NCBI GenBank assembly: GCA_002943765.1
Contig: PQWQ01000014.1
Location: 806,001 to 870,000, forward strand
Direction of reading: 5' to 3'
Source: Psoroptes ovis
Taxonomy: Eukaryota > Arthropoda > Arachnida > Sarcoptiformes > Psoroptidae
Length of the DNA: 64,000 nucleotides
This document shows, in pieces, positions 51,594-64,000 of this stretch (position 1 is its first letter; every line of letters begins with the position of its first letter). A program made the translations under genes and the position numbers. Below the pieces are notes generated by a model. It searched no databases and was not told the DNA's origin. It saw nothing but the letters and a program-made list of their open reading frames with translations.

Positions 51594-54182
51594 TTAATCG
51601 TTATTTTCATTAGAATTCATTATCGTTTTATCACAATTATTTGTACTGTTTTTGTATGAATCAGATTCAGGCATCGCAATTGATGTTGTCCATTCATCAT
51701 TTTCATAATCATAATATTCGATTGTGTTTAGGAATGTTTTACCATTAAATCCACCAACAGCTAGATTATTTTACAAAGGGTTTTTTTAAAAAAATTAAAA
51801 TCAAAATAAATAAATTAAAATTTACCATAAAGACGATCACCAATGACTGCAACTCCAACATTGGCTCGTGCAATTGTCATCGATTTACCATATGTCCAAT
51901 GATCTTCATCAGGATCATAAATTTCAACCGATGACAGTGCATGCACACCATCATGACCACCAACAGCAAATATTTTTCCATGAAACGTAGCTACACCACA
52001 ACCACGTCTTGCTGTTTGCAATGGTGCCACTATACGCCATTGTCCTGTAAGAATAGAATATTGTTCCACAGTACTCAAACATGACCATGAATCACAACCG
52101 CCAACTGAATAAATTGTAGTCGAATCCATTGTGCAACAACCAGTCTGATATCGACCAATATTAAGTGGTGCCATATCTAACCATTCATCAGTGGTCGTAT
52201 CATAAATATCACATCTAGTCATTCCACGATTACCATTCCAGCCACCAATCACATAGATTTTTTCATTTATCGAACAAACACCTGCATTAGATCTGGCTAC
52301 CGGTGCATTATGAATCGATTTCCATTCGCCAAGTGCATCGTCGTAAAATTCACCAGAACAAAGTTCATCATGTCCATCACAGCCACAAATTGAATAAATA
52401 CGATCATTCACAACTGCTATCGAAAATCGACCTCTCGGTACTTTCATAGGCTTCAATAATTGCCATCGATTTTCAATTGTATCATAAAGTTCAACAGTTT
52501 TCAAGCATTCACCTCGATCATATCCACCTATAATAAAAAATAATTATTTTAAAAAATTCAATAATTGCCAAATCTATCGATAGCTTACCACAAACAAAAA
52601 GTTTTCCTTTAAAATTAGCTGTACCAACAGCACATCTAGCGAAACTCATAGGCGGTATCAAACAATATTGTTGTTGTTGTGATTCATTACATTCACTACC
52701 ATTTTGGCTATTATTTCTGCTAACAGATTCTTTAATTCGCAATGTGATTGATAATAAACAAAGTTGTCCATCAATAATCGATACAAGACCAACTAATGTA
52801 TGATTTCCTGATCCTAAACGGCAATGAGCTAACACTTTCCAGTCATGTTGATGATCATTTTTTGAACCGTTATCACTATTGGCATGAATGATGTTTTCGC
52901 TGCCATTGGCACCATCTGTCATTGATGAATAAAGCATTGATTCAGAATCAGATCTAGTGAAAAGAAATTGTCTTGGTTTTGTTGCTGCTGTTGATTTATT
53001 ATTATTCATCGATAATGAACCATTAGATGTTGTTATGGTGTCTTGTGATAATGATTTTCTAATCAATGATATACGTTTATTCAATTTTTTATAATCTTCA
53101 ATCATTTCCGATTCTTCAGGTGAGTTTGTTTCAATTTGACTGCAATCTTTAATTTCATTTTTATCTTTATCATAATATAACATTAATATTGTATTATGAT
53201 CTTTGAAACGATCCAAATCGATGATATCTTTTTCAAATGAATTTCGAATCCATTCTAATACTTCATTTAACATATGACGATCATTGATTATATGTTCTTC
53301 TTGTTCTGAATTAAGAAAAAATTCAATTTTAATTTGATATGACAAATTTGATTCAATGAAACTTGATGATGTTTTCAAAATATTTTCAAAATTTTGTCTA
53401 ATATAATGATCAATAGATTGTAATAGATTCATATCATTCAATATTGCTTTCATATTACGTATTTCCAAACAATTTTCATTCGACAACATTTTCAACAGAA
53501 TTTCTCCACATTTATTCATAACATTTAACATTTTCAATCTTGATGCAATTGAATAAATTTCTAATATTTTTGTTTCCGGAATTTTCAATACTGATGTATA
53601 TGCATAATCGATGATCAATTCAAATGCTTCAGGATCAGATTCATATGATGTTGATGATATTAAACGATATTGTTGTGGTGCTTGAATCGATAATGATGAA
53701 GGTGATGATGATTGTTGTGGTGTGGAATTATTTTGATTATTATTATCAATATTATTCGAATGATATTCATGATTCATGAATAATTCAAATAAATATGGAC
53801 TCGAACTTGATAATACAGCTTTATGTGCATAAATTTCATGAATATCTTGATGATTTGTTCCAATCTGAATATATTGGAAAAATAAAAATTGTAAATCAAA
53901 TTCAAGAACATATTAAAAATTTATGAATTCATTTCAATTTACCTGTAAAATAACATCACAAAATTTTCGGTTCTTGCGTAACATGTTCAAATTTTCCAAC
54001 AGAATTGAACAATATTGATTATCATTGAATACATGAATTTTTTGTCCTTTTTGATCTTTGACGAACATTGTCATTAATGATGATGAAGATGAAGATGATG
54101 GTTGCATGGTTGTTGATGATGATGATGATGATAATATCATTTCATTCAATGATTCATTTATTGGTGCCATATTGTTCACCAT
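51594..54182 (-). CDS. IVNS1ABP: BTB-BACK-Kelch protein, NS1-binding-protein (IVNS1ABP) orthologue
   Basis: Four exons on the minus strand: 54182-53943, 53864-52589, 52527-51826 and 51760-51594, giving 794 residues. The BTB domain spans exons 1-2 (RKFCDVILQ joined to IGTNHQDIHEIYAHKAVLSS, then SPYLFELF). A BACK-like region follows, then six Kelch repeats from about residue 480. Orthology is inferred from blocks shared with vertebrate NS1-BP rather than general KLHL proteins: GGYDRGECLKTVELYD, RSNAGVCSINEKIYVIGG, APLNIGRYQT, GGCDSWSCLSTVEQY, TARRGCGVATFHGKIFAVGG and AVGGFNGKTFLNTIEYYD, plus the linker HDWKVLAHCRLGSGNHTL. In vertebrates this protein acts in actin organisation, mRNA splicing/export and Cullin-3 complexes. 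Odd features: Ser runs at the N-terminus, a ~30-residue Asn/Gln/Ser insertion inside the BTB fold, and a long linker before the repeats. Human protein is about 640 residues. Confidence 0.92.
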
Positions 54183-57100
54183 TTATATATGTGTACAATT
54201 TTTGATTGATTGATTGATGAAAATGTATCTTTTTTTTTTTTCTCACAAAATAATATCTCAAACAAAAAACAAACAAACAAACGAACAGAACAAATCAAAA
54301 ATAAAAAAAAGTTAAATTCAAATAAATGGAATGTCAAAATATTGTTGTGTACAACAACAATATTTATTGATCAATACATCAACACCACCACCACCACCAA
54401 TATCAGCCATATTATCATGTGGTTTTTTTCCAGATTTGAAAAACAAAAACAAAAAAAAAATAGTTGAAATATATCTATGTTTGTGGTACGCGGGATTATT
54501 GAAAAAAGAAATGTACAAAATAATAAAATAAAAGATACAATCAATGACCTATTCACATTTAATAATGAATTATTTAAAATAACAGGATAAATAAATAAAT
54601 GTACAGAAAAAGTTTTATAAATATTTGGTAAAATGAAAACCTTTAAAAAACCTTTGACTATTCATAATACTTACCGAAAAAATTTAATTTTAAAAAAATT
54701 AAAAGCTCATAACCTCTTTGTTCAAAACAAAATTCGAATTATATCAATATCATTTGAATTAAAATGAAAAAAAAAAAAAAAATACAAAATACAAAATGAA
54801 TCTCTCGATGCTTTTCAATTGAAATAATAATAATAATTCACAAAACAATATGAAGATTTAAATCTGAAAAAAATAATAAATAAATAAATTCCAAACTTGA
54901 AAATATAGATCAAGGATTATTGTCATGATCATTATTATTATTATAATTACAATTATTATTATTATTGTCAATATAAGTTCGTGTTTTGACGATAAACATG
55001 ATGATGATGATGATTATTATTATTATAATAAAAAAATTATTTAAAATTCAATTTTAATTCTTCTTAACAAAATGAATTGAATTGAATTGGAATGAAAATA
55101 ACAAATGAATTTTATTTTTTGGTGACATTATTAATACCATTATTATCATGATTATTATTTTCTTTTAAACTTTCATTTTAATTCAATTTTTTCATTTTCA
55201 ATTTCATTCATTTCCAAACATTTTGTTGAACATGACTTGTTGTATTGTTATTATTATTATTATCTGCTGTTGTTGTTGTTGTTTACTGTCGCTGTTTTTC
55301 TTTTTCTTTTATTTAATGATGAATGACAATTTAAAAGCTCTTATTATGATTCATAATGATGATGAAATATATGTGGAGGCAATGAACAAATTTTTGAATG
55401 TTTTTGATGTATTCACAATTTCGCTTTTGAACATGTCTTGAAGTAAATTGAAATGATGAAAAATCAAATAATAATTCAATAATTTTCAATTGGACATTTA
55501 AATTTGATTATTTTTTGTTCGTTTCGATCCTTCGTTCATCATTCAATTCAATAATATTCGATTGCAATCGATCATGTTGATTCGTTGTTGTTGGAAAATT
55601 ATTTATTTATTAATAACTTTGATCATGAAATGAGTTTTTTTTTGTTGAATTTTCATTTGTTCAAACACATTTCAATTATTGATAGTCATTATATGTTCGT
55701 TCGTTCGTTGTTGTTGTTGCTGCAAATGTGCTTGCAAATGGTTTGACAAATCATCATTTGTTTGTTTGTTTGCTTGTTTCTATAGATAATATTCTTCACT
55801 ATTTGATAGCATTATCTTGAAGTTGTTCGTTTTATTCTTTGCTCATTCGTCTTCTTCATAGTCTTCTTATTCATATGGTATTCATTTGGTGGTTGCCAAC
55901 GTTGTTGTTGTTGTTGTTGTCGTCATTGTGGCTGTTTGTCATTTGTCATCGATACAATCTCCAAAAACAAAATAAACAAGCACCACCAAAACAATGAACA
56001 AACAAACAAAGCTGTTTATTTTCAATGAATAATTTATTTAATTCTTTTAATCAGTAAAATGAATTTTTCATGTGATTTCATGTGATAAGCATATGTGCAA
56101 TTACAGCAATGAATGCTGGTTCATATACAATTTGAATGAGATAATTGTTGCAAAACAATCATGTTTTCAAATCATTTTCAAATGCGTTTCAAAAATAAAA
56201 AACAAACTGAATTAAACATTTACTTTTATTTATTGATTATTAATGTATGGATTAATGAATGGATTGTTATGTCAACAACAACAATTCAAGTAGTGGTAAT
56301 GCTTAACAAAAAAATCGGATGTATTGGAAAATATTAATAATTATTAATTCAATGGAAAATGAATTGAACATTGATGAAATGATTCAGTTCATATATAATT
56401 CAAAATAAAATGGAGCATATTCTGTGTTTTGAAGTTTTTTTCTGGTAATTGAAAATGAAATATATAATTTCGGGAATTACCATTCTATATAAATAGTCCA
56501 AAGAAAAGAAAGTAATTTCGGAGGAAAATTGAGCATTTCAAGTTTTTACGTTTATTCATTTAACAAATTATGTGTACCTTTTTAACTCCAAACATATTAG
56601 TTTGTCCTGAAAGTTTTTGCCGATTTACTATAATTGAAAAACATTTGAAAATCGGCAAAAAATTTTCGGACAACCCAATATATTCATTTCCAGTTTTCTT
56701 TTGACTATGGAAATTGAATTCAAAATGGTAGATATCGATTTCTGGTTATTTAAATGTATGAGATGTTTATCAAAAATCAAGAAAGGCAAACATGTGATAG
56801 ATGAATGTCATACATTCATCTTTATGTGTAATATTTCTCATAGATAAAATGTGACCATTCCGGTAGAACTGGTTTTTTTAAAGATTTTATTTTTTTCTGT
56901 TTTTAATTATTATTCATATGTGATTTTTCAATTTTTGAATATCTCTGATAAGCATAAATTAGGCATTTTTTTCGCATGTTATTTCAAAGGAAAATTTGCA
57001 CATGGTTCTTGAAATAAACAAAAGTTTGTTTCTAATTTATGATCGGCTAAATTACAATATGATTTGCTGGCTGTTGGTTCACGTGTATTTAATAAAAAAA

Positions 57101-57772
57101 TTGATCAAAATAATGATATTAATTTGATAAATTTTGATTTGTATTGCAAATTTTGATAATTTTCTTGATTTTAGCCAAGCTTTCAAAGTCTAGAAAATCT
57201 CAAGATTTTCTCGAGAAAATAAAAATTTAATTATTTGATAACATTTAATGATTGGCAACAGTAATCAACAGCAAGCGACAATGGATTAGGTTGAATCACA
57301 AAATTTAGGAAAATGAAAAATAAAAAATATATCCAAGACCACCAGCAGCAGCAGCAGCACAAGTGTTTTAGATAAGTATTGTTACACATATATTTTCAAT
57401 GGTTTTAGATGGATTTTTATGATCCTTCAAAAAAAAAATAAAAATAAAAATAAAAATATAATAAATGAAAACAAAGATAATGGATAAAATTGGTCAAAAT
57501 CATTATTCAATATAAATGTCAAAAAAAAAGATTATCAGGTTATACATGCGTATTTGTTTGTTTTACCCACAAATTGACGATTAAGGTAAAAAAATTTAAT
57601 CCTCAAAGGCAATTAATTTATTTGAGGTTTTAATCTCATTTTGTTTGAATGTTTTTGTTCTAAAAAACATTTGAAATCAAACATCAAATTGAAACCATAA
57701 TCTTCTTTGTAAAATTCAATTTCGCAATCCATTCCTTTATTTAATTTGGAATGGAATATGATACTTGAGTAG
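54183..57772. other. Non-coding region upstream of the Kelch gene
   Basis: It includes the Kelch gene's 5' UTR and promoter (minus strand) and, at the far end, the upstream region of the next plus-strand gene. I see one MITE (56595-56680), a short coding-like fragment (57043-57153), a 20-bp inverted repeat (57192-57211), and TTG/GTT and ATT simple repeats. No gene is supported. Confidence 0.55.
56595..56680. mobile_element. Mariner-type MITE, hairpin type B
   Basis: An 86-bp TA-flanked unit from TTAGTTTGTCCTGAAAGTTT to ATTTTCGGACAACCCAA. The arms TTTTTGCCGATTTAC and GAAAATCGGCAAAAA pair; the loop is TATAATTGAAAAACATTT. Both TA flanks are intact. Confidence 0.88.
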
Positions 57773-60700
57773 ATGATCGATCGGGAAATAAACATGGAAT
57801 TATCACCGAAATCATTGCCCAATTGGTTTCATGATTTAAAGCAGAATTCCAGTAAACTTCGACATCAAAAATCAATTACAAAATTAAAGCTTATCAAACG
57901 AAATAATAGCCGTAATGGGAACGACGGTGGCAGCAATAATGATGCCAATAATAAAAATAATGATGATTCATTTAAACGAAATGATGATTATAACAGCAAA
58001 AATCAAAAAGGTTAGTTGAAATAAATAGAATAGATTATAATTGGAACATACAAGAAAAATTCATGCTAAACACTCATCAAATTTTGTTGATGGGCTCAAA
58101 AACAAAACAAAACAAAAATTCATTATTTTTCTGATTGCCCTTAATGGACAAATCCATTTAACATCCAAATGAGTTTCCATCTGCTTAATCATTTGAATAT
58201 TGCAGTTCAAACACGATTCAATAAACGAGTTTATTTGAAATGAATGAATCTTCATTCAAGATATTTCTTTTAATGAATTTGTATGTCACACATAAACTTT
58301 TTGATTATTCAAATAAGTTTTCGTAATTTTAATCATTTGATATTCTGTCTGTTCAATTCAAGCGTTAAGGTCATTGATTTTTCTGTTTAATCTAAATTCA
58401 CTGTGATTGTGATTGAAATCAAGATCATCGATCTATTCCTTTGATTTTACGAAGGAAAAGAAAATCCCCAGAAGATATCAATATTTCCTTCATTCTTGTA
58501 TTGTTATTTCGGGATGATAATGAATTTTTCAATGACAAAAAATTTCATTTAAATCAAAAAATCAAGAATTGATTTCGTGATTGATTCATTATTATTAATA
58601 ATACAAATGAAACAATTATCATTTGATCAAGTTTTTTTTATTCATGTTTATATTCATGGCTATTATTTTAAATTTTAGATGAAAATTTATTAAATCAAAG
58701 GGTTATGGTTATGGAACCGATTCAAAGAATGGAAAATGCGAATAACGATGATAATCTCATTGAATATGAACGAAACAATGAAATATTCACTGATTTAAAT
58801 TTAAATTCTACAAGGTATTTATTTATTCATTCATTTTTTGTTTGTATAATTCAAAAACAAGGGTATTGAATTTCATAGAAATTTTCAAATATTAAAAGGC
58901 CTGAAAGTGATGAATATACATTTCTTCTCCTGTCATTTTTTACCTTGAAAATTAAACAAAACAATTTTATCATGTTTCTTGATCATAGAAATGCTTGTAA
59001 TTTGTCCTTGTCATTTGTTGTTTCATTTCATTCCATTTTTTTCATTTTGTCAAAAATATTTGTCATTTCCTTTTGTATGTTTGCATGTGTGTGTGTATGT
59101 GTGCATAGTGATAGGCTCACATTGAAATTCAATGACCAAAAAACATAATTTTATTTGATGCATTTTCAAACAAATAAAATTTCATCATTTTTTCTCTTCT
59201 CTTTTTCACAAATCATTTTTTCATTCATAATCATCGATCCGAAATGATATTTTCATTCATTCATCATCATCATCATCATCATCTATGATTCATAAATTGT
59301 TTTTGATATTAAAATTACATAAATGGATGATTGATTCTATTGTTTGGTTTCGATTTGAAATATTTTTCATAATCTCCCTGAATTTTTTGTAAATCTTTTA
59401 CTTTAGGAATGATTACAATAAATCTAATGAAATAATTTCGTATACAAACTATGAAATTGATCGATCAATCGATGATAGAATCATTGATGAAAATTTATCA
59501 CCTACAATACGATTGGCTAAACGTCGCTGGGCATTCATACGAACACTATTACCTGATGATAATAATGATGACGATGATGATAATAATATTTTCACTGATG
59601 ATAAAATAAAAAGACCACAAAATTTTAATTTAAAAAATTTTAGTCGTAGTGGCAATCTAATGATCGATGATGATAATAATGGTGAAATAATGAAAATAAT
59701 AATGAAGGAAAATTCAAATGATCATTACAACAACAACAATAATTATAATAATAATTCAAAGTTATCAAAATCATTCGGCCATAACGACTATGATGATGAT
59801 GATGATGATGATGATGGCAATAATAATGTAAATGATAACAATAATAATAATAAATCTGTTGTCGCTATCTATTCTGTGAATAAAAATCTTGTCAATTATA
59901 ATGAAAATAAAAATAATGAAAATTTTCAATGGATCAACAATGAAATGGAATCAACAATACTTTGGAACCAACAACAATATCAACAACAACAACAACAAAA
60001 TAATGGCAAAATAAATAAAGAGAATGGTAATATCACCATTAACAAGGTGGAGCAAATGAAAATAGTAGAAGCAATCAAAGTGTTGGATGATGATGAAAAT
60101 TTTTTGAATGAAAATTTAGAGAAAAAACAACCTGTTGATTTTGGAGAAAAATTCATTATTTTACCTGAAGCAACAACAACAACAACAACAACGAATACAA
60201 GTCAGACAAATGAAAATATAAATATCACATCTGTTGCTGCTGCTGTTGATGTTGATCAAATAGAAAATTTAAATGAAAAAATCAAAACAAATACCACTAT
60301 TCCACTACGACACCAACAAAAACAGCAAGAAAAACGATGGTTTGAATCATCGACAATATTGTTGTTGAAAAAATCGTTACCACCATCAAAAGTCAACAGC
60401 CGCAGCTGCCATCAAGATTGGTACGAACGACCGACAAATGATCAACAACAACAACAACAACAAGAACAACGACAACCACAACAAAAACAATATGAACAAC
60501 CAAAACAACTACAACTTCAACAACAAAGACAACCAAAACACCAGCAACAAGATATAGTTTGTCATTTGTCATCATCGATAGATTTTAAACGAAATAATTT
60601 AAATAAATATCTCGCAACAACACCAACAACAACAATAGATTTAATTAAACATTTATTAATCAATTTTCTACGAATTGAACATTGTGAAAATGATTTGAAT

Positions 60701-61099
60701 AATTTTAGAAATTATAAAAATTTTAAATTAATCAATAATAGTTCCGTGATTGATTACGATCATAATAATGATAATAGTGTTAACAATCATAATAATGATA
60801 CAGAAATAAGTGATAATTGTATTGAAAATAATAATAATAATCGACAACAACAACAACAGCTAATCAATCCAATTAAAATAATATCATGTGTTGATAATGA
60901 CCTCAATAAATGCTTAGACAATCAACAACAATCCTTTAACATCATTGAAATAATCAACGACGACGATAATAATCAATTTTCAATTGAATTCATTTCATAT
61001 GAATGTGATCAGTGTTTTTTTCATAAAAGAATCCAATTCAATGACTATCAAAATCAATTTGATCAGCATCAAAGCAGCAAAATCAACGATCAAAGGTAA
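57773..61099 (+). CDS. Asn/Gln/Asp-rich disordered protein, function unknown
   Basis: Three exons, 57773-58010, 58679-58814 and 59407-61099, giving 688 residues, with phases 1 and 2 matching at the junctions and introns of 668 and 592 bp. Most of the protein is Asn, Asp and Gln runs from AAT/GAT/CAA triplets. Islands of ordinary sequence stand out: MELSPKSLPNWFHDLKQN with a basic LRHQKSITKLKLIKRNNSR near the N-terminus, LSPTIRLAKRRWAFIRTLLP near residue 150, and RPTNDQ/FLRIEHCENDLNNFRNYKNF and ISYECDQCFFHKRIQF near the C-terminus. The last has CxxC, but a zinc finger is not established. I do not recognise the family. The stop at 61097-61099 overlaps a strong donor (AG then GTAAGT), so the gene might continue; an AATAAA at 61227 supports ending here. 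The true start could be in an earlier exon. Confidence 0.6.
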
Positions 61100-61226
61100 G
61101 TTATTTCGGCAGACATTTTTTATTTCTAAAAAATCTCATATTTTAAACTCATATTTTAAAACGATTATGATCAACATTTAATGATTATTATTGTCTGAAA
61201 AATGACAATTGAAGCTGGAACCGAAA

Positions 61227-61232
61227 AATAAA
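61227..61232 (+). promoter_or_regulatory. Possible poly(A) signal of the Asn/Gln-rich gene
   Basis: AATAAA about 130 bp past the candidate stop at 61099. Confidence 0.35.
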
Positions 61233-62938
61233 GCTTAATATATTGATAATTATACATTTTTAATTGTTTATTTGTGCAAATTTTTATATTTGAAAAAACA
61301 AAAATGAAATTAATAATTTCTAAATTAAGATATATATCTTCATTAATTTCAATTAAGATTTTTGATTTATTCAAGTTTTTTTCATTATTTCCATTGGAAC
61401 TGGAAATAGCTTGGATGAAATTGTCCCAATTTTCTCCAATTTAATTTTTCCATTATATCAAAAAAAAAAAAAAAAAATTCCTAAAATATTTTTTGATCAT
61501 TATAACAGGAAAAATTATTTATTTATTTATTTCTAAAATTATTATTTTCTATTAAAAAATTGGTTCAATGTGTGGAAATGAAACTTGCATTCAGCCAATG
61601 CAATTATTTCTTCAATATTTTTTTTCGTTCAATATTTCTGGCATTTTTTGTCGATTAAATGTTTACAAAAATTGTTTGATTTTGATTGGTTTTTTATTTT
61701 CTCATCCAACTGTGTGAAACACTAGTCAAATTTGTAATAGTAAAAGATGATGTACCATGGATGATTGATAGTTTATGTCCATGTCGACATTTACGACGAT
61801 TATGAATTGAATCTATTTTCTGTCTTCGAGAAAATAAAGAAAAATAAATTTTTTCCTTAATTTTTTTCCCTGATTCATACGGATATCAGATTACCAGATT
61901 TGTTGTTGATGATGATTAAGATGATTATGATAACAAACATGATTTTATCTCAGTGTTTGAAAATGAATCAAATGATTTTACAAGTGAAATTTTCAATTAA
62001 TCGAAATGCCTTGAAGCATTGTAAAATGCTGGTGACGCAATTTCACTTGAAAATTTTTGCAAACTAAGGGGGTAGTACTAGTTTTTTTCCAGCGCCAGTT
62101 GTGCATAGAAAACCCAAAGCTGAAATTAGTGTCAATCGATTCAGCGCAGTGCTCGGCAACATTCAAGATAATTTATGATTATTGATAATCCTTATTTAAT
62201 CCTTAATCCTTTGCGAGAATTGAAATAACATTCAAAATAACACACGGCCATCATATTGAACGTTCTTTGAATCCTATCTACTCACACACATAGACATCTA
62301 CATATAGTCATGTATTAAAAAAAAAAATCTAAAATAATTATAATAATTAATTTATAAGAATTAATTTCAAACCATAGGATGTTTATATTTATTTATTTAT
62401 TTATTTTTTTTCAAAATAAAAAACTAAAATAATGATGATAATAATAGTATTAATAATAATAATAATAATTAGTATTATTACCATTATATAATTATTATTA
62501 TTATCATCAAGATGGTCACGAATCGTTTAATTTATTTCCATTTTTTTTCCCATTTCGCTCTGTGTTTAATTGTTTGAATTTCTGAATTTTTTTTTTTCAA
62601 ACATTTCACTTGAAATTATTCAAGCCATATTTATCAATGATGAAATTTAAAAAACGAAAATTTCTGCTTTTGTTTTTCAGCATTTTTCATCAACATATTT
62701 ATTTCTCATGTGCATTCATTCATTACTATTTGGATGTTTGGTTTAATAATAATAATAATCACATTATGACGACCCAAATATTTTTTTTTTCCTCAGTGAA
62801 ATAATAACCAAAAATATTCATGCATAGTGTATAAAATATGAATGAACAATGATGATGCGATATACATGATACGAATAATAATATTAATCATAATAATGAT
62901 GATGATGATAATGATAAGTAATGATAAACGAAAAATTG

Positions 62939-63022
62939 TATCGGGTTGTCCAGAAAGTTCTAGCCGATTTTCATCAGCAACTCTATCGATTAATCGGAAT
63001 GAACTTTTCGGACAACCTAATA
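62939..63022. mobile_element. Mariner-type MITE, type A
   Basis: An 84-bp TA-flanked unit from TCGGGTTGTCCAGAAAGTTC to CTTTTCGGACAACCTAA, with core TAGCCGATTTTCATCAGC and TCTATCGATTAATCGG. Confidence 0.88.
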
Positions 63023-64000
63023 ATAAAAATACAAGTCAAAATAATGCTGTTGTAGAATTAAATTACAGTTAATTATTGTTGATGATGGAAAAAAAATTAT
63101 TTACATAAAAAATTATCATGAAAAAATTGGTCATTTTACGGCCATAAGTGAAAATGGTCATATACACAGTGAGAAACATGAATAAATAAACAAATATTTA
63201 TCCCAAATTCTTCGTATTCCATTGATGATAATTATTGATAATGATAATACCTAACATCATCATTATTAATCGATTCAAAATTCATTAATTTTGACATTTG
63301 ATTATTGACTTGTTCATTGATTTCTTTAACTTGTTCATCGATAATTTTAAACAAAGAAGCCGTGTATCTCTGGTTCTTTTTCTTTCTGAATTTGCCCCTC
63401 GAAACTTTCTTTGTTAATCCGAATTTTTCAAAAAGCCAAAAAATTCATGATAAATCGAAAACCCTTGATTGTTCAAAGATTATACAATGTAAAAAGAACA
63501 TAATCTATGATTATATATATGATGATGATGTTGTATGAACATCAAATCTTGTATTCTTTGAAATAAAGAAAAAAAAAATATAATAATCAATGAGGCCAAT
63601 CATTGTTGAATAATAATAATAACAAACGAAAATCAATTGTTATTTTGGGTTTTATTTTTATATAAAGAAAACAAGCATTGTTAGATTAAATGGAGAAATC
63701 CGAAAACCCAAAAAAAAAAAAATCGAATAACCGATAGCCATTAAGCCTGGATGCTTTTTATGTTGCTGTTGCTGATGATAATGATGATATTTATAACGAT
63801 AAAGATATATACGAAAAACAAAATGCCAAAATCCGAAATTTCTCAAAGAGATTTTTCATTCATTTATTTTTGGCTACAAATCGAATTAGAAAATCAATGA
63901 ATGAATGAATGATTTGAAATCAATGAATCAATGAATCAATGAATGATCAATGAATCATAAAATTGATGATGTGGATGATAACGATGATGACCAGAAAATG

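Larger units (their letters stand above)
61100..64000. other. Terminal non-coding region
   Basis: AT-rich sequence with no supported gene. It contains a nested inverted repeat next to a GC-richer patch (61981-62160), ATA/ATT microsatellites near 62430-62515, one MITE (62939-63022) and an (AATG)n tract at the end (about 63895-63950). Confidence 0.55.

Noticed and set aside
55223..55441. Frame starting MLNMTCCIVIIIIICCCCCC
   Set aside because: Created by ATT and TGT microsatellites; no other coding sign.
59250..59285. ATC repeats as a possible CRISPR-like or tandem array
   Set aside because: Plain trinucleotide microsatellite in a eukaryotic genome, with no spacer structure.
1..64000. tRNA, rRNA or well-known microRNA genes
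   Set aside because: By eye I found no tRNA A/B boxes with a foldable cloverleaf, no rRNA-like stretch and no let-7, miR-1 or miR-2 seed sequence in a hairpin. A covariance-model scan would settle this.
1..64000. Full-length mariner transposase or endogenous viral gene
   Set aside because: No frame shows a mariner D,D34D catalytic layout or a polymerase or capsid motif; only the short non-coding elements are present.

Overview
This is nuclear DNA of a small-genome arthropod, most likely an astigmatid (dust or scab-type) mite. I infer this from the very AT-rich composition, ATT/CAT microsatellites everywhere, coding introns of only about 60-600 bp, Asn/Gln/Thr/Ser homopolymer-rich proteins, chitin-related products, and mariner-derived miniature elements. 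The genus is a guess. There is no bacterial or viral gene organisation.

Layout. 1-10735 is gene-poor. 10736-12500 (+) is the Mediator kinase CDK8 in three exons. 12501-27229 is mostly non-coding, with a possible leader exon (~19260-20217) and one intronless low-complexity ORF (24541-25311). 27230-39155 is a compact gene cluster: a 1718-residue corin-like type II membrane protein with a dead protease domain (+), an MpaB/DUF2236-type oxygenase-like protein (+), a secreted protein of unknown role (-), and a secreted three-exon leucine-rich-repeat protein (-). 39156-48997 is again non-coding. 48998-54182 holds a membrane-anchored chitin-binding protein built with a 17-nt microexon (+), a helical protein of unknown function (+), and a BTB-BACK-Kelch protein orthologous to IVNS1ABP/NS1-BP (-). 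57773-61099 (+) is a disordered Asn/Gln/Asp-rich protein. The last 3 kb has no gene I can support.

The main repeat class is a set of 14 miniature elements, each about 81-86 bp, with TA flanks and a mariner-like terminus (TTAGGTTGTCCGRAAAGTT). They fall into three sequence types. One type is almost a perfect hairpin, structurally like the primate MADE1 element. All lie outside coding exons, and no transposase is present in the window.

The genes do not form an operon or one pathway. Three products (corin-like, LRR, CBM14) are cell-surface or secreted and could act at the apical or cuticular matrix; CDK8 is a nuclear transcription regulator and the Kelch protein is cytoplasmic or nuclear. Two convergent gene pairs have 3' ends so close that their transcripts should overlap. 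I assembled all multi-exon models by eye from GT/AG sites and reading-phase continuity; no transcript evidence was available.
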